Below, piece after piece: positions 15,217-24,197 of a DNA stretch of 38,534 nt. The DNA is from an uncultured Jannaschia sp. (lineage in GTDB: Bacteria; Pseudomonadota; Alphaproteobacteria; Rhodobacterales; Rhodobacteraceae): positions 1 through 38,534 of the forward strand of contig CALFSY010000066.1 of the NCBI GenBank assembly GCA_937916365.1, in the 5' to 3' direction. The position numbers and the translations under genes are program-made. The notes beneath the pieces are model-generated. The model searched no databases, had not been told where the DNA came from, and worked only from the letters and a program-made list of their open reading frames with translations. Position 1 is the stretch's first letter. Every line of letters begins with the position of its first letter.

Positions 15217-15532
15217 GAAATTTATCTCCTGTCAAACAAATTTGGGTGTAGGTTTAGATGATACAATTTGCCCATCTAAATCTTGATATTTGTGTAAATT
15301 GTCTGTCAATCAACCTTTGCTTTTGGATTGATACAATGTGCACCTATCAAAACAGCGTGAAACATATGTTACACAAGATGCGCAGATACAGCGAGGGTTA
15401 AGTATTTATTTCCAAAGGGGTCATACACATACACCCCTTTTGATATTGATATTAAACTACGTGCGCCCCCACCATGCCACCCTTACCCCGGCAATCGTGG
15501 GGCAAGATTGGCATGTTTGATGTAAACCGCAT
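15217..15532. promoter_or_regulatory. Intergenic region upstream of degP and downstream of hflC
   Basis: These 316 bp hold no credible gene. They include a direct repeat, TGATACAATTTGC at 15259 and TGATACAATGTGC at 15329, spaced 70 bp apart. TTGACA on the minus strand at 15304-15309 is a candidate -35 for degP. An AAAGGGG/CCCCTTT hairpin lies at 15414-15440. Together they look like a stress-gene control region plus the end of hflC transcription. Confidence 0.45.
15414..15440 (-). terminator. Possible hflC terminator hairpin
   Basis: AAAGGGG and CCCCTTT pair perfectly around a 13-nt loop, about 93 bp beyond the hflC stop on the minus strand. The following bases, GGAAATAAATAC, are AT-rich but not a T run, so termination is plausible but weakly supported. 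Confidence 0.4.
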
Positions 15533-16420
15533 CTATTGTGCCGGGGGCGATAGGCCGGAATTATCGAGGTATTCAAAAAATTCGCCATCGGGGCTAATGA
15601 CCATTGTCGAATTTTGCTGCCGCAGCGCGCGTTCATATGCAATCATTGAACGATAGAATTCAAAGAATTCTTGATCTTCGCCAAAGGCTTCGGCGAAAAT
15701 GCGATTACGTTCGGCGTCAGCTTCGCCTCGGGTAATTTCTGCCTCACGTTGCGATTCGGATACCAATTCTACGACCGTTCTATCGGCCTGGGCGCGCACA
15801 CGTTGTGCGGCTTCGTTCCCGCGGGCAATTTCATCGGTGGCTTCACGTTCACGTTCGGCGCGCATACGGGCGAATGTTGCCTCTAGGTTTTGTGTAGGCA
15901 GGTTCGTTTGTTTTAGGCGCACGTCCAGAACCTCTAACCCCAAAACCTGGGCGCGGGCGCGGGCCTGCACTGTGATTTGACCCATCAATGCGGCGCGTTC
16001 TTCGGACAGGATTGTGTTTGATGTCACGCCATCGGCCCCCAAAACGGCACGAATTGTGGGGTTAATGATACCTTCCAAACGATCCTCGCCGGTGCGCAGA
16101 CCACCCACACCCACGGCCTGGCGAAATTGTACCACATCGTTAATGCGGAATCGGGCAAAGGCATCAACGACAAGGCGGCGATCATCCGATGGCGTCACTT
16201 CGATTGGTGCAGTGTCAAGCGACAAAATCCGATCATCGTAGTAGACAACCTCTTGAATAAACGGCACCTTGAAATTTAGACCTGGGTCTTCAATCACTTG
16301 GCGAATTTGACCAAATTGCAGGACCAGCGCGCGCTGACGTTCGTCGACCACAAAAATCGAACTTAGCAAAAGCGCCGCAATTAAAACAAAAATAGGCGCA
16401 ATGAAGGTTATACGTCGCAT
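15533..16420 (-). CDS. hflC: HflC, regulator of FtsH protease
   Basis: This is a 295-residue inner-membrane protein of the prohibitin/SPFH superfamily that forms, with HflK, the large HflKC ring which encloses and modulates FtsH. An N-terminal transmembrane helix (residues about 4-25, FIAPIFVLIAALLLSSIFVV) precedes the SPFH domain and a long coiled coil rich in Arg, Glu and Ala. It ends in a short tail. Family landmarks are DERQRALVLQFGQI and DVRLKQTNLP. I take ATG at 16420, which overlaps the hflK stop as TGATG; the codon before it (TTG) is not needed. It is complete, and degP is the next gene after a 316-bp gap. Confidence 0.95.
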   Translation of the reverse strand: MRRITFIAPIFVLIAALLLSSIFVVDERQRALVLQFGQIRQVIEDPGLNFKVPFIQEVVYYDDRILSLDTAPIEVTPSDDRRLVVDAFARFRINDVVQFRQAVGVGGLRTGEDRLEGIINPTIRAVLGADGVTSNTILSEERAALMGQITVQARARAQVLGLEVLDVRLKQTNLPTQNLEATFARMRAEREREATDEIARGNEAAQRVRAQADRTVVELVSESQREAEITRGEADAERNRIFAEAFGEDQEFFEFYRSMIAYERALRQQNSTMVISPDGEFFEYLDNSGLSPPAQ

Positions 16421-17568
16421 CAATTCCCACTCCCACCTGCGGATGTCGCGGCATTCGCGCCACGCCTTAATTCATTTAATGGCAGATAGGGCACAACGCC
16501 GCTACCGCCCTCAGGGCCGCCTTGGTCTAACAAAACCAAATCGACATCGGCCAAAACACGTTCCAGTGTTTCAAGATACAGGCGCCGCCGGGTGACCTCG
16601 GGCGCCTGCCGGTATTCGGTTAAAACGGCTAGAAAACGGCTTGCTTCCCCTTCGGCCTCGTTGATGACGCGGGCGCGATAGGCCTCGGCCTCTTCTAAAA
16701 GCTGCGCCGCCTCACCACGGGCGCCGGCCAGCACGCGGTTGGAATACGCATCGGCCTGGCGTTCTAAACGATCGCGCTCTTGTTCAGCGGCCTGCACCTC
16801 ACGAAAGGCATCAATCACCTCGGCGGGTGGGTCGGCCCGGTCAAGGTTAAGGCGCACGATATTAACCCCGCTTTCATAGCTATTAAGCGTTTCTTGGATC
16901 AAAGTTTGCACACTGTTGGCAATCAATCCACGGTCGCGGTTTAAGATCGGGGCAAGCTGGCTTTGCGAAATAACTTCGCGCATTGCGGCCTCAGACACGG
17001 CGCGAATTGTTGCCTCAGGATCGCGCAGATTAAACAGATAAAGCGCAGGGTCGCTGATGTTCCAGACAACTTCGAAATCAATGTCGACGATGTTTTCGTC
17101 CGTGGTTAACATCAACCCCTCGGACGATGCTCCGGGGCGATTGGTGCCCAATGATTCGGTATTTTCGCGCGTAACGGCCAAAACCTCTGCAGAGACCAAC
17201 GGCCAGGGTGCAAAATTCAAACCGGGGTTTCCAATACTGGAAAACTGGCCCAGAAATAGTTCGACCGATTGTTCTTCGGGCCGAACGGTGTAAAAAGAGC
17301 TGAAAATCCAGAACCCTGCGGCCACAAGAACCCCGATGATCCAAATTGCGCGGCTGGCAAAGGGGTTTTCGCCGCTTCCCTGGCCACCGCCGATGCCACG
17401 GCCCCCGCGGCCGCCCATCAATACGCGCAGCTGTTCCTGACCTTTTCGGACAATATCGTCGATCTCGGGGATTTGGGGATCCCCCCTGCCGCCAGATTGG
17501 GGTGACCCGCCATTTGTGTTGCCGCGATGTCCGCCGCCGCCCCAGGGTCCGCCTTCGTTGTTTGCCAT
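16420..17568 (-). CDS. hflK: HflK, regulator of FtsH protease
   Basis: HflK is the 382-residue partner of HflC in the membrane complex around FtsH. The cytoplasmic N-terminus (about residues 5-70) is very Gly-rich and low-complexity, as in many HflK proteins. A transmembrane helix follows (RAIWIIGVLVAAGFWIF). The SPFH domain includes YTVRPEEQSVELFLGQF and the coiled coil includes QAAEQERDRLERQADAYSNR. The start ATG at 17568 gives MANNEGGPWGG; the frame extends back further but that part is not Gly-rich and lacks family character. AAAGGG lies about 15 bases upstream, with GAGGG right before the ATG. The stop overlaps hflC. Confidence 0.94.
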   Translation of the reverse strand: MANNEGGPWGGGGHRGNTNGGSPQSGGRGDPQIPEIDDIVRKGQEQLRVLMGGRGGRGIGGGQGSGENPFASRAIWIIGVLVAAGFWIFSSFYTVRPEEQSVELFLGQFSSIGNPGLNFAPWPLVSAEVLAVTRENTESLGTNRPGASSEGLMLTTDENIVDIDFEVVWNISDPALYLFNLRDPEATIRAVSEAAMREVISQSQLAPILNRDRGLIANSVQTLIQETLNSYESGVNIVRLNLDRADPPAEVIDAFREVQAAEQERDRLERQADAYSNRVLAGARGEAAQLLEEAEAYRARVINEAEGEASRFLAVLTEYRQAPEVTRRRLYLETLERVLADVDLVLLDQGGPEGGSGVVPYLPLNELRRGANAATSAGGSGN

Positions 17569-17662
17569 CCCTCTATTTTTCCCTTTACTTGCGTATCTGT
17601 GATGTTGTGTGCGGGATACAAGCCGCGTCTTTACTATCAACCTGTGTTTTTTTTACCTGAAA

Positions 17663-19102
17663 TCAAGCGGTGCGGACGGGTTGCCGCATCGTGACCAATT
17701 CCTCTGCCATTGTTGGATGCACCGCGACTGTGCGATCAAAATCCTCTTTCGTAGCGCCCATTTTTATGGCAATTCCTGCCAGTTGGATCATTTCGCCGGC
17801 TTGTGGCGCGACGATATGGCATCCTAAAACCTTGCGCGTTGCTTTTGAAACTAAAAGTTTCATCAAAACGCGATCACTGCGCCCGGCAAAGGCTGATTGC
17901 ATGGGCCGAAACGACGCGCAATACACTTCAATCGGTTCTTGATCGCGGGCCTCTTCTTCTGATAATCCCACAGTGCCGAACTCTGGCTGTGTAAATACCG
18001 CTGATGGGATTAGATCATGGTCGATGGGCGTTGGGTTTCCGTTAAACACTGTTTCGGTAAAAGCCATACCTTCACGAATGGCAACCGGGGTTAGGTTGAC
18101 CCGATTTGTGACGTCACCAATTGCATAGACGGACGGCACGGATGTTTGACTGTAAGCATCGACGACGACCTCACCCCGACGACCTATAGTAATGCCCGCC
18201 GCCTCTAACCCCATATGGGCGGTATTGGGCGCCCGGCCGGTGGCAAATAAAACGGTGTCAAATACGGCCTCTTGCCCATTGGTGGATTTTACCCAAACGG
18301 GACCGTTCGACGGACCTGCGGATTTGGCGGTTTGTTCGCCCGCCGGTGCCCCCATTATCGCCCCACCGGGCGCCAGGGTGTTTTGCGATGTCGCGGGCGC
18401 CATATCCATGATATTTGTGCCAAGATGCAGGTTGATACCTTTCGCGCGCATCATATCCGCGATCAAACCACGCGCTTCGTCATCAAACCCGCGCAGAATC
18501 TGGGCCCCGCGATAAAATTGCGTAACCTCGACACCCAAACCATTAAAAATGCACGCAAATTCACATGCGATATACCCCCCCCCCACGATTAAGATGGATT
18601 GGGGAAGCGTTGGCATATGAAAAATGTCATCCGACACAATACCTAAATGGGCATTGGGTAAATCGGGCCTAACGGGGCGCCCGCCTGTGGCAATAAGAAT
18701 GTGTTTGGCCGTTTTCGTGGCGCCGTCGGACAACCGCACTGTGTGTGCATCATCAAGCACGGCACGGTCATTGTAAATTTCAACCCGCGATTTATGCAAA
18801 AGATCACGATACACCTCCTCTAAACGATCAAGTTCGGCGTTTAGGTGACCCGAAAATCGTAACCAATCAAATGAGCCTTCGGTTATGTCCCATCCGTAAG
18901 CGCGCGCATCGGTAAAGTCTTCACGATAGCTTGACGCAAAAACCATTAATTTTTTTGGCACGCACCCGCGTATAACACACGTGCCGCCCATTCGGTTATG
19001 TTCGGCAAGGGCGACCTTTGCGCCTTCGTTTGCGGCGGTTCGGGCCGCGCGCACACCGCCCGACCCGCCACCAATTACAAACAGATCATAATCAAATGTC
19101 AT
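17663..19102 (-). CDS. gor: Glutathione-disulfide reductase
   Basis: This is a 479-residue FAD enzyme that reduces oxidised glutathione with NADPH. The FAD motif is GGGSGGVRAARTAA. The redox pair Cys42 and Cys47 lies in GTCVIRGCVPKK, the second dinucleotide motif is VGGGYIACEFA, and the active-site base is His462 in AVHPTMAEEL. The YRGAQILRGFDDEARG segment carries Arg residues fitting NADPH preference. It is longer than the usual 450 residues because of a Gly/Ala/Pro-rich insertion at about residues 235-267, within the NADPH domain. Its ATG overlaps the rpiA stop by four bases, so the two NADPH- and pentose-related genes form an operon. Confidence 0.94.
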   Translation of the reverse strand: MTFDYDLFVIGGGSGGVRAARTAANEGAKVALAEHNRMGGTCVIRGCVPKKLMVFASSYREDFTDARAYGWDITEGSFDWLRFSGHLNAELDRLEEVYRDLLHKSRVEIYNDRAVLDDAHTVRLSDGATKTAKHILIATGGRPVRPDLPNAHLGIVSDDIFHMPTLPQSILIVGGGYIACEFACIFNGLGVEVTQFYRGAQILRGFDDEARGLIADMMRAKGINLHLGTNIMDMAPATSQNTLAPGGAIMGAPAGEQTAKSAGPSNGPVWVKSTNGQEAVFDTVLFATGRAPNTAHMGLEAAGITIGRRGEVVVDAYSQTSVPSVYAIGDVTNRVNLTPVAIREGMAFTETVFNGNPTPIDHDLIPSAVFTQPEFGTVGLSEEEARDQEPIEVYCASFRPMQSAFAGRSDRVLMKLLVSKATRKVLGCHIVAPQAGEMIQLAGIAIKMGATKEDFDRTVAVHPTMAEELVTMRQPVRTA

Positions 19103-19929
19103 GATGATTTCCCGTTTAGGGCGGCTTGGGTCTGTTGCCGCCCATGCCCCGCGGTTTGGGGGGCGATTGAGGTGGGATTTCGATCGTGCCCGATCACAGC
19201 ATTGGGGTTTTCACGCATTTCAACTGTACCATTAGCATGCCCTATAATCACAGTATCGCACATATCCAAGAATAGACCATTTTCAACAATGCCTGGTATT
19301 TGGTTCAATTCACGATGCAGATCGTATGGATTATCAATATGTGCCAAATGAAGATCTAAAATAAAATTGCCCTCGTCCGTTTGAAACGGTCTTTCGTTGT
19401 TAGATTTTTGGCGCCGCAAACGAATCGTGTGATCAGCATATCCTAATTCTGACAATTTGTTCCGAATCCACACCTGAGTTGCAGATTGACCAAAAGGTAT
19501 AATTTCAACAGGCAATGCAAATTGTCCCAGCACATCAACCTGTTTTGATGCATCGGCAATAACGATCATTCGATTGGAGGCCGCCGCGACAATTTTTTCC
19601 CGCAAAAGCGCGCCACCGCCCCCTTTAATCAGATTTAGATGTTGATCACATTCGTCCGCCCCATCAATCGTCAGATCCAACGCAGATATATCGTCAAATG
19701 GGCGCACGATGATACCAACTTCGTGCGCCAATGCCGCCGTTTGCGCCGATGTCGCAACGGCCGTAACATGAAGGTCGGTGTTTTTTATGACAGTCCCTAG
19801 ACATCGCACCATCCACGCGGCGGTGGACCCACTACCCAACCCTACGTTCATGCCGTTTTCGATGAAATCTACGGCGCGGCGGGCGGCGGCATACTTTGCC
19901 TTGTCGCTGGCAGAAATGGGAGAGATCAT
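19099..19929 (-). CDS. rpiA: Ribose-5-phosphate isomerase A
   Basis: RpiA interconverts ribose 5-phosphate and ribulose 5-phosphate in the pentose phosphate pathway. The 276-residue product shows GLGSGSTAAWMVRCL near the start, LDLTIDGADECD with the catalytic acid, KGGGGALLREKI with the active-site Lys, and an EIIPFG segment. It is longer than the typical 220-260 residues because of a polar C-terminal tail (IAPQTAGHGRQQTQ and beyond). I favour ATG at 19929; a GTG at 19938 is the alternative and neither has a clear ribosome site. The stop overlaps the gor start as ATGA, linking pentose phosphate flux to NADPH-dependent glutathione reduction. Confidence 0.94.
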   Translation of the reverse strand: MISPISASDKAKYAAARRAVDFIENGMNVGLGSGSTAAWMVRCLGTVIKNTDLHVTAVATSAQTAALAHEVGIIVRPFDDISALDLTIDGADECDQHLNLIKGGGGALLREKIVAAASNRMIVIADASKQVDVLGQFALPVEIIPFGQSATQVWIRNKLSELGYADHTIRLRRQKSNNERPFQTDEGNFILDLHLAHIDNPYDLHRELNQIPGIVENGLFLDMCDTVIIGHANGTVEMRENPNAVIGHDRNPTSIAPQTAGHGRQQTQAALNGKSS

Positions 19930-20036
19930 AAGAGGCACGGTTTTAGTGGTTTGTGGTTTGATATTTCAGTCATACCGAAGCCACACGATACACGCGACCC
20001 TAAAACGAACTTTTACAGTAGGTATGTCGTTGCTAT

Positions 20037-20705
20037 CTAAAGCAACGCTTTGATGACAAAATCCAGATGCACGCGGGGTAAAATGATTAACATACCTGGC
20101 CCATTAAACGACAACTTGACCACGTTTTCCACAACCTCGTTAGAGGTTCCAATCTTTCGTGCAGGATGAAAATCTATCCCATCAATAGGCCATCGCAACC
20201 CTTGTGATTGGCCCGAAACGGATTGCATAGGAAACAAGGACACACGGGTATTTTTAGGAAGGGTTAGCGAAATTTGGCTCGGCGCGTGAAAAACAATGTC
20301 CTCTGCTCCAATCGCTATGCATCGCCGTTCAGCATGGCGCACCAATGTATGATACATAGCAAGCTGATGGTCGATCCGGCCACCGGTTACACCGATCGCC
20401 AAAACCAAAGGCGCCGCGATGTGGCGTAAGGCTTTGTCAAAATCGGTGGTGTCCTGCTCTGCGATATGATGAATGTGGGCGGGTGATATGATGGAATTTG
20501 TATGCGGATGATAAGAATCAAGATCACCGATCACGGCAACGGGAATATGCCCTGCCGCCAAAGCATTCTTTGCACCACTATCTGCAGCGACCAAAACAGG
20601 TGCCCGGGCCAGCGCGATCTTTAGATCGTTTTGCCCCAAGGCCCCACCTCCCAAAAGTGTTACAGCCCTAGCACTTGATACAATGGCCTTATGTGTATTG
20701 TGCAT
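20037..20705 (-). CDS. thiN: Thiamine pyrophosphokinase
   Basis: This 222-residue enzyme transfers pyrophosphate from ATP to thiamine to give thiamine diphosphate. The N-terminal catalytic domain shows GGGAL, LVAADSGAKNAL and the GDLDS motif, then EQDTTDFDKALRHI and GVTGGRIDHQLAMYH. All are typical of the family from bacterial ThiN to eukaryotic TPK. The C-terminal beta domain binds thiamine and includes GLRWPIDGIDF and the VENVVKLSFNGP stretch. The start ATG at 20705 lacks a strong Shine-Dalgarno. No TPP riboswitch is visible upstream. The 183 bp before it are strongly AT-rich. Confidence 0.94.
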   Translation of the reverse strand: MHNTHKAIVSSARAVTLLGGGALGQNDLKIALARAPVLVAADSGAKNALAAGHIPVAVIGDLDSYHPHTNSIISPAHIHHIAEQDTTDFDKALRHIAAPLVLAIGVTGGRIDHQLAMYHTLVRHAERRCIAIGAEDIVFHAPSQISLTLPKNTRVSLFPMQSVSGQSQGLRWPIDGIDFHPARKIGTSNEVVENVVKLSFNGPGMLIILPRVHLDFVIKALL

Positions 20706-20888
20706 AAAAAGAAATTTCCAAGATTTACCTCTTTACTTTTCACTTATTAGATTTTTTAGAATAAATAGAGCATTTTAATAGAACTTCACTCTTCAAAATA
20801 AATCATTATAAAATAGAAGCCTTATAAATCAAAAATTGATGCGAAAATTTCTTAAGATTACTCTATGTGGAATTTTATGTGTTATAGC
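20706..20888. promoter_or_regulatory. AT-rich intergenic region before thiN
   Basis: These 183 bp separate the radC stop from the thiN start on the same strand and are clearly richer in A and T than their neighbours. No gene, tRNA or strong hairpin is visible. GTTAT and ATAAC arms near 20881-20899 form a small dyad just at the radC end. This is the likely promoter region of thiN. Confidence 0.35.
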
Positions 20889-21668
20889 TTAAAGATAACC
20901 TTCAGATCGGAAACTTAGCTCACGTGCCTTACCAATCACCAGATGATCATGGATGATTATTCCCATGGTATCGGCCGCGTTATGGATGGCACGGGTCATT
21001 TCAATATCAGCGTGGCTTGGCGTCGGATCACCTGAGGGATGATTATGCACTAATATCAAAGCCGAGGCATTGAGTTCAAGCGCGCGTTTGATAACCTCGC
21101 GCGGGTAAACTGGAACATGATCGACTGTGCCTTCGCCCAGGGATTCGTCTGCGATCAAGAGATTTTTCCGATCTAGGTATAATACGCGAAACTGTTCAAG
21201 TTCCCGATGGGCCATCTTTGTTTGACAATATCGCAATAACGCATCCCAAGAGGAAAGAACCGGTTTATTAAGCACTTTTGCCCGGGCCATGCGGTGGCCC
21301 ACAGCCTCTACCAATTTAAGCTCGAAAACCACGCGATCCCCCACGCCATCGACCTCTTTCAAACGGGCGGCGGGGGCGGCCAAAACACGATTTAGATCAC
21401 CGAAACGTCTAAGCAACGCTTTGGCAAGTGGCTTTGTATCGCCACGCCGCAAAGCACGGTAAAGGATCATTTCCAAAAGTTCATAATCGGGCACGGCATC
21501 TGCCCCACCTTGCGTAAATCGTGTTCGTAAGCGTGCGCGATGGGCATGTTGATGATGCGCCGTGGCAGGTTTAGCCCCCCCTAGCCGCACTTGCGAAACA
21601 GGGCGCGGGCGTTGTGCAACAAACTTGTTAGTCGCATCATCGAAAGAAAAGGTATGTTGAATAGTCAT
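20889..21668 (-). CDS. radC: RadC family JAB-domain protein
   Basis: This is a 259-residue RadC/UPF0758 protein. The N-terminal helix-hairpin-helix region (LLRRFGDLNRVLAA to LKEVDGVGDR) resembles DNA-binding HhH motifs. The C-terminal MPN/JAB metalloprotease-like domain has the diagnostic LVHNHPSGDPTPSHADIEMT, with the zinc-binding His-x-His...Asp pattern. Function is uncertain: the original radC repair phenotype was attributed to another gene. I take ATG at 21668 over the TTG six bases upstream. A long basic His/Arg-rich N-terminus (QHAHRARLRTRF) precedes the HhH. It sits between map and thiN with no overlap, so it is probably transcribed alone or with map. Confidence 0.93.
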   Translation of the reverse strand: MTIQHTFSFDDATNKFVAQRPRPVSQVRLGGAKPATAHHQHAHRARLRTRFTQGGADAVPDYELLEMILYRALRRGDTKPLAKALLRRFGDLNRVLAAPAARLKEVDGVGDRVVFELKLVEAVGHRMARAKVLNKPVLSSWDALLRYCQTKMAHRELEQFRVLYLDRKNLLIADESLGEGTVDHVPVYPREVIKRALELNASALILVHNHPSGDPTPSHADIEMTRAIHNAADTMGIIIHDHLVIGKARELSFRSEGYL

Positions 21669-21741
21669 ATTCAATCGCTACGTATGAAATAGTTAATAAA
21701 AAGTTACAAATTCAAAATATTCCCTCAAAACCCTCTAAACT

Positions 21742-22551
21742 TCACACCCATGTGGGATAGAATCGCCCCGATGGTGAAAGTGTGAAAATGTCGTGTCCAG
21801 TATTGGTGACGCCAATCGAATGTTCAAATTGCGCTGATAAAGATTTGTCGCGGGTTACCGCAGTCCAATCATCAGCCAGAACCTTGGTTTCGGGGCGTCC
21901 CAAATTTACCATTGGTTCGATCGTGAAAAACATACCTTCTTCTAACACTGGTCCTGTGCCAGGTTTGCCATAATGCACGACGTTAGGGGGGGCATGAAAA
22001 ACTTGGCCTAAACCATGGCCGCAGAAATCGCGCACCACGCTCATACGCTGCGCTTCGACATACGATTGTATCACGTGCCCGATGTCACCAAATGTTGCGC
22101 CGGGCTTTACGGCTTCGATACCTTTGCAAAGTGCATCGTGTGTCACTTGGATCAATCTTGCTGCTTTGCGATTGGGCTTACCTGCCACAAACATTCGGCT
22201 AGTGTCGCCAAACCAACCATCGACGATAACAGTGACGTCGATGTTTAGAATATCACCATCTTTCAAAATTTTTGGTCCTGGAATCCCATGGCAAACGACG
22301 TGATTGACGCTAATGCAGCTTGCGTGTTGATAGCCACGGTACCCTATTGTGGCCGAAATTGCGCCTGTGGCTTTAATGCGGGCTTCGATGGCGGCGTCAA
22401 TCGCGCTTGTCGTTGTGCCAGGGAAGACTAATTCTGCCACGTTATCAAGAATTTTTGCCGCCACACGTCCCGCCCGATGCATCGCGGCGAAATCCTGTGG
22501 TGCATGGATGCGGATGCCATCCTTGGTCAAACGGCCCTTAAAATTATCCAT
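21742..22551 (-). CDS. map: Methionine aminopeptidase type I
   Basis: This 269-residue enzyme removes the initiator methionine from nascent proteins. The pita-bread metal ligands are seen in order: Asp in LNIDVTVIVDGWFGD (two Asp), His in CGHGLGQVFHA, Glu in FFTIEPMVN and Glu in AQFEHSIGV. The conserved substrate-side His-Gly pair in CHGIPG is also present. AAGGGG lies seven bases before the ATG. sfsA lies 92 bp upstream on the same strand and radC 73 bp downstream; the three genes may be cotranscribed. Confidence 0.97.
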   Translation of the reverse strand: MDNFKGRLTKDGIRIHAPQDFAAMHRAGRVAAKILDNVAELVFPGTTTSAIDAAIEARIKATGAISATIGYRGYQHASCISVNHVVCHGIPGPKILKDGDILNIDVTVIVDGWFGDTSRMFVAGKPNRKAARLIQVTHDALCKGIEAVKPGATFGDIGHVIQSYVEAQRMSVVRDFCGHGLGQVFHAPPNVVHYGKPGTGPVLEEGMFFTIEPMVNLGRPETKVLADDWTAVTRDKSLSAQFEHSIGVTNTGHDIFTLSPSGRFYPTWV

Positions 22552-22643
22552 GGCGGTCCCCTTTCGGCATCTTATGCACCTTAAATAACGTGGGGGGTGG
22601 GCATTTTCTAGCCACCTGCCGTGTGGTCATGGGCACCTTACCA

Positions 22644-23351
22644 TCACCCATGCACCATGGGGATTGATTTTGTAACTTTGATTTCCTCGGGGCTAATTGC
22701 TGTGCCATAACACAACATTTCAACACCTGCTGCCTGTGCTCTTTCAAAGGCGACGGCATAGGTTGGGTCCAAATCACGGGCGAGGCAAAACCGCATACAA
22801 TCTGTGCGTTGTATAAGATACAACATCACTGCCCGCCCACCTGCCTGCACGACTTTGCCCAATTCATCCAAATGCTTTGCACCGCGCGCTGTTATGCTAT
22901 CGGGGAATTCGGCCCAATCCTCTGTCCGGCGTAGATGGACGTTTTTTACCTCGACATACGTATCTGGTCGCCCATCTGATGTTAAAAGAAAATCAATACG
23001 GCTACGGTTGCCATAGGTTTGTTCAGGTCGAACGGAATCGTATCCGGCCAATTCTGGGATATGGGCGTGCTGCAACGCCTCTGCCACAATACGGTTGGGC
23101 GCGGTTGCATCAATCCCCGCCCAATGCCCTTGGGGTAGCTCGACCAAACGCCAACCATAGCGTAATTTTTTTTTCGGGTCATTGTTGGGTTCTACCCAAA
23201 TGCGCAAACCAGGTTGGTTAAGGCCCATCATACTGCCGGGATTGGGGCAATGGGCCACAGACTGCGTGCCATCATCCAAGCGAATATCTGCCAAAAATCG
23301 TTTATAGCGTTTTAGCAACGTCGCGGGAATTAAAGGGGTTTGAAAGCGCAT
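22644..23351 (-). CDS. sfsA: SfsA family protein (sugar fermentation stimulation)
   Basis: This is a 235-residue SfsA protein. The E. coli member was found by its effect on maltose metabolism and binds DNA; the fold combines an OB domain and a PD-(D/E)xK nuclease-like core. Family landmarks are RRYKRF-like KRYKRFLAD, the AHCPNPGSM loop, SRIDFLL and TYVEVKNVHL. Asp in SRIDF and Glu in VEVKN are the nuclease-like residues. Cellular role remains unclear. The gene is divergent from the CinA-like gene with a 53-bp gap, and upstream of map. The start ATG at 23351 is preceded by GGGG. Confidence 0.93.
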   Translation of the reverse strand: MRFQTPLIPATLLKRYKRFLADIRLDDGTQSVAHCPNPGSMMGLNQPGLRIWVEPNNDPKKKLRYGWRLVELPQGHWAGIDATAPNRIVAEALQHAHIPELAGYDSVRPEQTYGNRSRIDFLLTSDGRPDTYVEVKNVHLRRTEDWAEFPDSITARGAKHLDELGKVVQAGGRAVMLYLIQRTDCMRFCLARDLDPTYAVAFERAQAAGVEMLCYGTAISPEEIKVTKSIPMVHG

Positions 23352-23404
23352 GATCTGCCCCTATACCGTGGATTGACCCAATGGCAAGACAGAAGGCCAC
23401 CACA

Positions 23405-24133
23405 ATGACCATCCCCACCGCAGCCATGTTGGTAATTGGTGATGAAATTCTTTCCGGTCGCACCAGGGATGCGAACATGCATCATTTGGCAAAAGTATTG
23501 ACCAGCCATGGTTTCCGTTTGGGTGAAGCGCGGGTTGTGGTTGATGACCACGCCGCCATAATCGCAGCCGTGCGCGACCTAAGCGCAACCCGGGATCATC
23601 TGTTCACCTCAGGCGGGATCGGCCCAACCCACGATGACATCACGGCCGAGGCGGTGGCGACCGCGTTTGATGTGCCCATCGCCGTGCGTTCAGATGCGCA
23701 CGCAATTTTACAGGCATACTATGACAAACAACAAATACCCTTGAACGAGGCCCGCCTGCGCATGGCGCGTATCCCCCAAGGGGCGACATTGATTGACAAT
23801 CCTATTTCGGCGGCGCCCGGGTTTACCTTGCAAAACGTTCACGTCCTGGCAGGTGTGCCCGCGATTTTTAATGCGATGTTGGCCGGGCTTTTGCCCAAAC
23901 TTACGGGTGGGGTGCCAATGATGTCGCATTCTATCCGTGTCGAACGTGGCGAAGGCGATATTGCCGAACCTTTGGGCGTCTTGGCCAAAGCGCATCCAGA
24001 GCTTTCCATAGGGTGTTACCCATTTTCCGAAAATGGCGTAAGCGGTGCAAACATCGTGGTGCGGGGCCAGGATGCCATCGCGATCGAACATGTTATGTCA
24101 CACCTTCAACACCTTTTCCCAGGGGCCGAATGA
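23405..24133 (+). CDS. CinA N-terminal/MoCF-like protein (competence-damage domain)
   Basis: This is a 242-residue protein with only the molybdopterin-binding-like (MoCF) domain of CinA. LVIGDEILSGRTRDANM opens the fold and GGIGPTHDDIT is the signature loop, followed by MARIPQGATLI and PGFTLQNVHVLAGVP. It lacks the C-terminal PncC nicotinamide-nucleotide amidase of full CinA; the N-terminal domain of CinA is associated with ADP-ribose hydrolysis. I chose ATG at 23405, which has AGAAGG eight bases upstream; an in-frame ATG at 23381 has no ribosome site. A pncC-like gene is not in the window. It runs convergently into trm112. Confidence 0.88.
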   Translation: MTIPTAAMLVIGDEILSGRTRDANMHHLAKVLTSHGFRLGEARVVVDDHAAIIAAVRDLSATRDHLFTSGGIGPTHDDITAEAVATAFDVPIAVRSDAHAILQAYYDKQQIPLNEARLRMARIPQGATLIDNPISAAPGFTLQNVHVLAGVPAIFNAMLAGLLPKLTGGVPMMSHSIRVERGEGDIAEPLGVLAKAHPELSIGCYPFSENGVSGANIVVRGQDAIAIEHVMSHLQHLFPGAE

Positions 24134-24197
24134 CCCAGATTTCCCATGCTATAGCATCGAACAATCCCACACCGTGCGCCCCGAATACTGCGCGCTT

